Shown in pieces: positions 62,497 to 64,000 of a stretch of DNA of 64,000 bases; within the stretch, counting starts at the first letter, position 1; every line of letters begins with the position of its first letter. Below the pieces are notes generated by a model. That model did not search any database and was not told where the DNA came from. It saw nothing but the letters and a program-made list of their open reading frames with translations. Source of the stretch: Saprospiraceae bacterium (GTDB lineage Bacteria > Bacteroidota > Bacteroidia > Chitinophagales > Saprospiraceae); the NCBI GenBank assembly GCA_020848695.1, contig JADLHT010000022.1, positions 1 through 64,000 of the forward strand, in the 5' to 3' direction. Both the position numbers and the translations under genes were made by a program.

Positions 62497-63567
62497 CTAG
62501 ATCAAGGAAGACAATAGTTTCGGAATAATCTCACAAAGTTCAATCCTATCTGGAAGTTGTTTATATCCCGTTAATTCTTGTGCTAGGGGTATATCCCTGA
62601 TTAAATCGAGCTCATCTTGATCTACACAATGGAATATTTTTTTTCTCGCTAATTCTCGACCCAAATATTCTTGCTCGGGTTGACCCGGCGTGGGAATGAG
62701 CAATGCTTTTTTATTTATTATGGAGAGATCCAGTAAGGTAGAATATCCACTTCTGCTTATAATTAGGTCTGAAGAACACATTATTTCATTTAGCTGATGA
62801 GAAGTTGCAAAATCTACGATTTCCAGATTTTTGATAATTGGAATTACTTCACTATTCTGGGAACCCCTCACCAAAACTGCCTTTTTAAAATTTAAATTTT
62901 TCAGCTGAGAAAGAAAAATCTTTTCCAAACGGGTTCGTTGCGGTTCGGGTCCGGACAATAAAAAACAGTAGTCATATTTTTTATCTGATTCAATTTTTTT
63001 AAATCTTGATAAGGGACCAAAATAATAATGCTTATTGGATTTAAACTGATGATCCAATGCACCCCCTAAATTATTACTTTCTTCAAAATCCGGTATCCAA
63101 ATCTGATCAAATCTCATATAAAAAAATCTCATCCATGTATCTGCACACCATTCAAACAACCTATACGATAAAGGAAAATGCAGATGATGTGTAATAATAA
63201 TACTGGGTACAAAATTCTGAGCTGCTCCAAGACGCGCATCCGAAATTAGTAAGTCAATCTCGTGTAGTTTGCAAATTTTTCTTATTGCAAAATGCTCTCT
63301 GATTATAGCCGAATGCATTTTATACATCTGAATCGCCATATTCCAATACATGTTGCGACTTGGATATAGTATTTTATAATCCGGCAGCTCAAAAACTTGT
63401 AAATCCTTAAATTCTTTTCTTAATAATTCAGCTCCAGGTCCTGATGACGCTAGTAATACTTTCCACCCTTGTTCAACAAAATATCTTATTATGGGAATAG
63501 TTCGTGTAACATGTCCAAGTCCCCAATGTTGAGGCGTGATGAGAACCTTTTTGGTTGGTTGTTTCAT
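62497..63567 (-). CDS. GT-B fold glycosyltransferase (MurG/GT28-like)
   Basis: This 356-residue glycosyltransferase has an N-terminal LITPQHWGLGHVTRTIPI loop. The C-terminal donor-site segment SRSGYSTLLDLSIINKKALLIPTPGQPEQEY is as in MurG, MGD synthase and related GT28 enzymes. Donor and acceptor cannot be assigned. It is separate from any cell-wall cluster. Confidence 0.82.
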   Translation of the reverse strand: MKQPTKKVLITPQHWGLGHVTRTIPIIRYFVEQGWKVLLASSGPGAELLRKEFKDLQVFELPDYKILYPSRNMYWNMAIQMYKMHSAIIREHFAIRKICKLHEIDLLISDARLGAAQNFVPSIIITHHLHFPLSYRLFEWCADTWMRFFYMRFDQIWIPDFEESNNLGGALDHQFKSNKHYYFGPLSRFKKIESDKKYDYCFLLSGPEPQRTRLEKIFLSQLKNLNFKKAVLVRGSQNSEVIPIIKNLEIVDFATSHQLNEIMCSSDLIISRSGYSTLLDLSIINKKALLIPTPGQPEQEYLGRELARKKIFHCVDQDELDLIRDIPLAQELTGYKQLPDRIELCEIIPKLLSSLI

Positions 63568-63647
63568 CTAGATTGAATCAATGCAAAGATTGTAAAATGT
63601 TCTCAATTGAAAATTTATATTATTATTACATTGAGAATTACAGAAGA

Positions 63648-64000
63648 CTACATCATTCTTATTTCTTCCTGACCGTCATAGAATTTGTAACTTATCAAAC
63701 CCATATCCTGATTCTCTCTTAGCTTAATCCACTTTTGATATTTTAAATACCATTTCACAGGATAATTATAAATCCCTTTCCTTAAATAGGCTATGACGAA
63801 AGGATGAGCTTCAATGCTCAGATTTTTAACAGGTTTAGTCTTCAGAATAAATTCCATTTGGCTTATTAAGGTATCAACTAACAATATTGTTGGTGTTACT
63901 TTTCCTGATCCTTTGCAAGAAGGGCACATTTCTGCGGAATCAATGGTCATCTCTGGACGCGCTCTTTGTCTAGTGATTTGCATGAGACCAAATTTCGATA
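63648..64000 (-). CDS. Ribonuclease E/G family protein, C-terminal part (cut by window edge)
   Basis: The frame is open to the right edge and reads SKFGLMQITRQRARPE, the conserved end of the RNase E/G catalytic domain. The zinc-link type CPSCKGSGKV comes next, then a small C-terminal domain ending in a TAG at 63648. The ending resembles RNase G (Rng), without the long scaffold of RNase E. The Met often taken as start lies inside this motif, so the gene really begins beyond 64000. Confidence 0.9.
   Translation of the reverse strand, partial: SKFGLMQITRQRARPEMTIDSAEMCPSCKGSGKVTPTILLVDTLISQMEFILKTKPVKNLSIEAHPFVIAYLRKGIYNYPVKWYLKYQKWIKLRENQDMGLISYKFYDGQEEIRMM

Overview
This is an AT-rich chromosomal segment from a member of the Bacteroidota, most likely a Saprospirales/Chitinophagales-type environmental lineage. 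The phylum call rests on several things seen in the sequence. There is a type IX secretion C-terminal sorting domain. Recurrent TAnnTTTG promoter boxes sit a few bases upstream of start codons. A-rich leaders lack Shine-Dalgarno motifs. GWxTD-family, delta-60-repeat and hexapeptide genes typical of the phylum are present. The lineage call is an inference from overall gene style.

Layout. 1-3000 is an accessory edge: a gene cut by the left boundary, a small ORF, a membrane-anchored amidase bracketed by an imperfect 11-bp inverted repeat, and a decayed IS1182-type transposase. 3000-22350 is the metabolic centrepiece, a respiratory nitrate reduction and molybdenum-cofactor supercluster. On the minus strand, read from 18.3 kb down to 3.0 kb, it runs: membrane cytochrome c, narG, narH, narJ, narI, two unknown small genes, narK (with an extra inserted domain), a TDT-family channel, a hemerythrin, moaA, a DUF2867-type NAD-binding protein and moeA. 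Divergently on the plus strand are a TauE/SafE permease, moaD, moeB-rhodanese, moaE and a moaC-mogA fusion. Together they encode nitrate uptake, the cytoplasm-facing quinol:nitrate reductase, its chaperone, and molybdopterin synthesis as far as Mo insertion. No mobA is present, although NarG needs bis-MGD.

22.5-31.8 kb is mostly housekeeping: a serine hydrolase, infC-rpmI-rplT, clpC, a STAS protein, RNase Z, a CPA2 antiporter and a secreted esterase. 31.9-38.4 kb is accessory again: a divergent GH28-like/GH106-like pair, an (AT)21 microsatellite, a lipoprotein ORF that lacks any ATG/GTG/TTG start, a delta-60-repeat T9SS cargo protein and an acyltransferase. 38.5-64 kb is core: relA/spoT, tRNA-Leu(UAG), tig-clpP-clpX, truA, a GWxTD-family protein, an SDR, an M1 peptidase, prmA, maf, a UbiA-family prenyltransferase, a KdsC-like phosphatase, iscX, a ferredoxin, icd, ruvB, trmD, an FKBP, an M20 dipeptidase, an RRM protein, miaE, a GT-B glycosyltransferase and the 3' end of an RNase E/G gene.

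Regulation visible by eye. TAnnTTTG boxes stand at very short distances from many starts, in one case (ruvB) practically on the ATG. Several of these decide which start codon is possible. An ATGAT-N4-ATCAT palindrome lies in the divergent region upstream of the nar genes and is a candidate Crp/Fnr-family site. No CRISPR array, prophage, rRNA or intact insertion sequence was seen. The most unusual items are the barrel-sandwich-like insertion in NarK, the start-less lipoprotein gene beside the AT repeat, the 5'-terminal hairpin of the RRM gene, and MoeB without its zinc cysteines.
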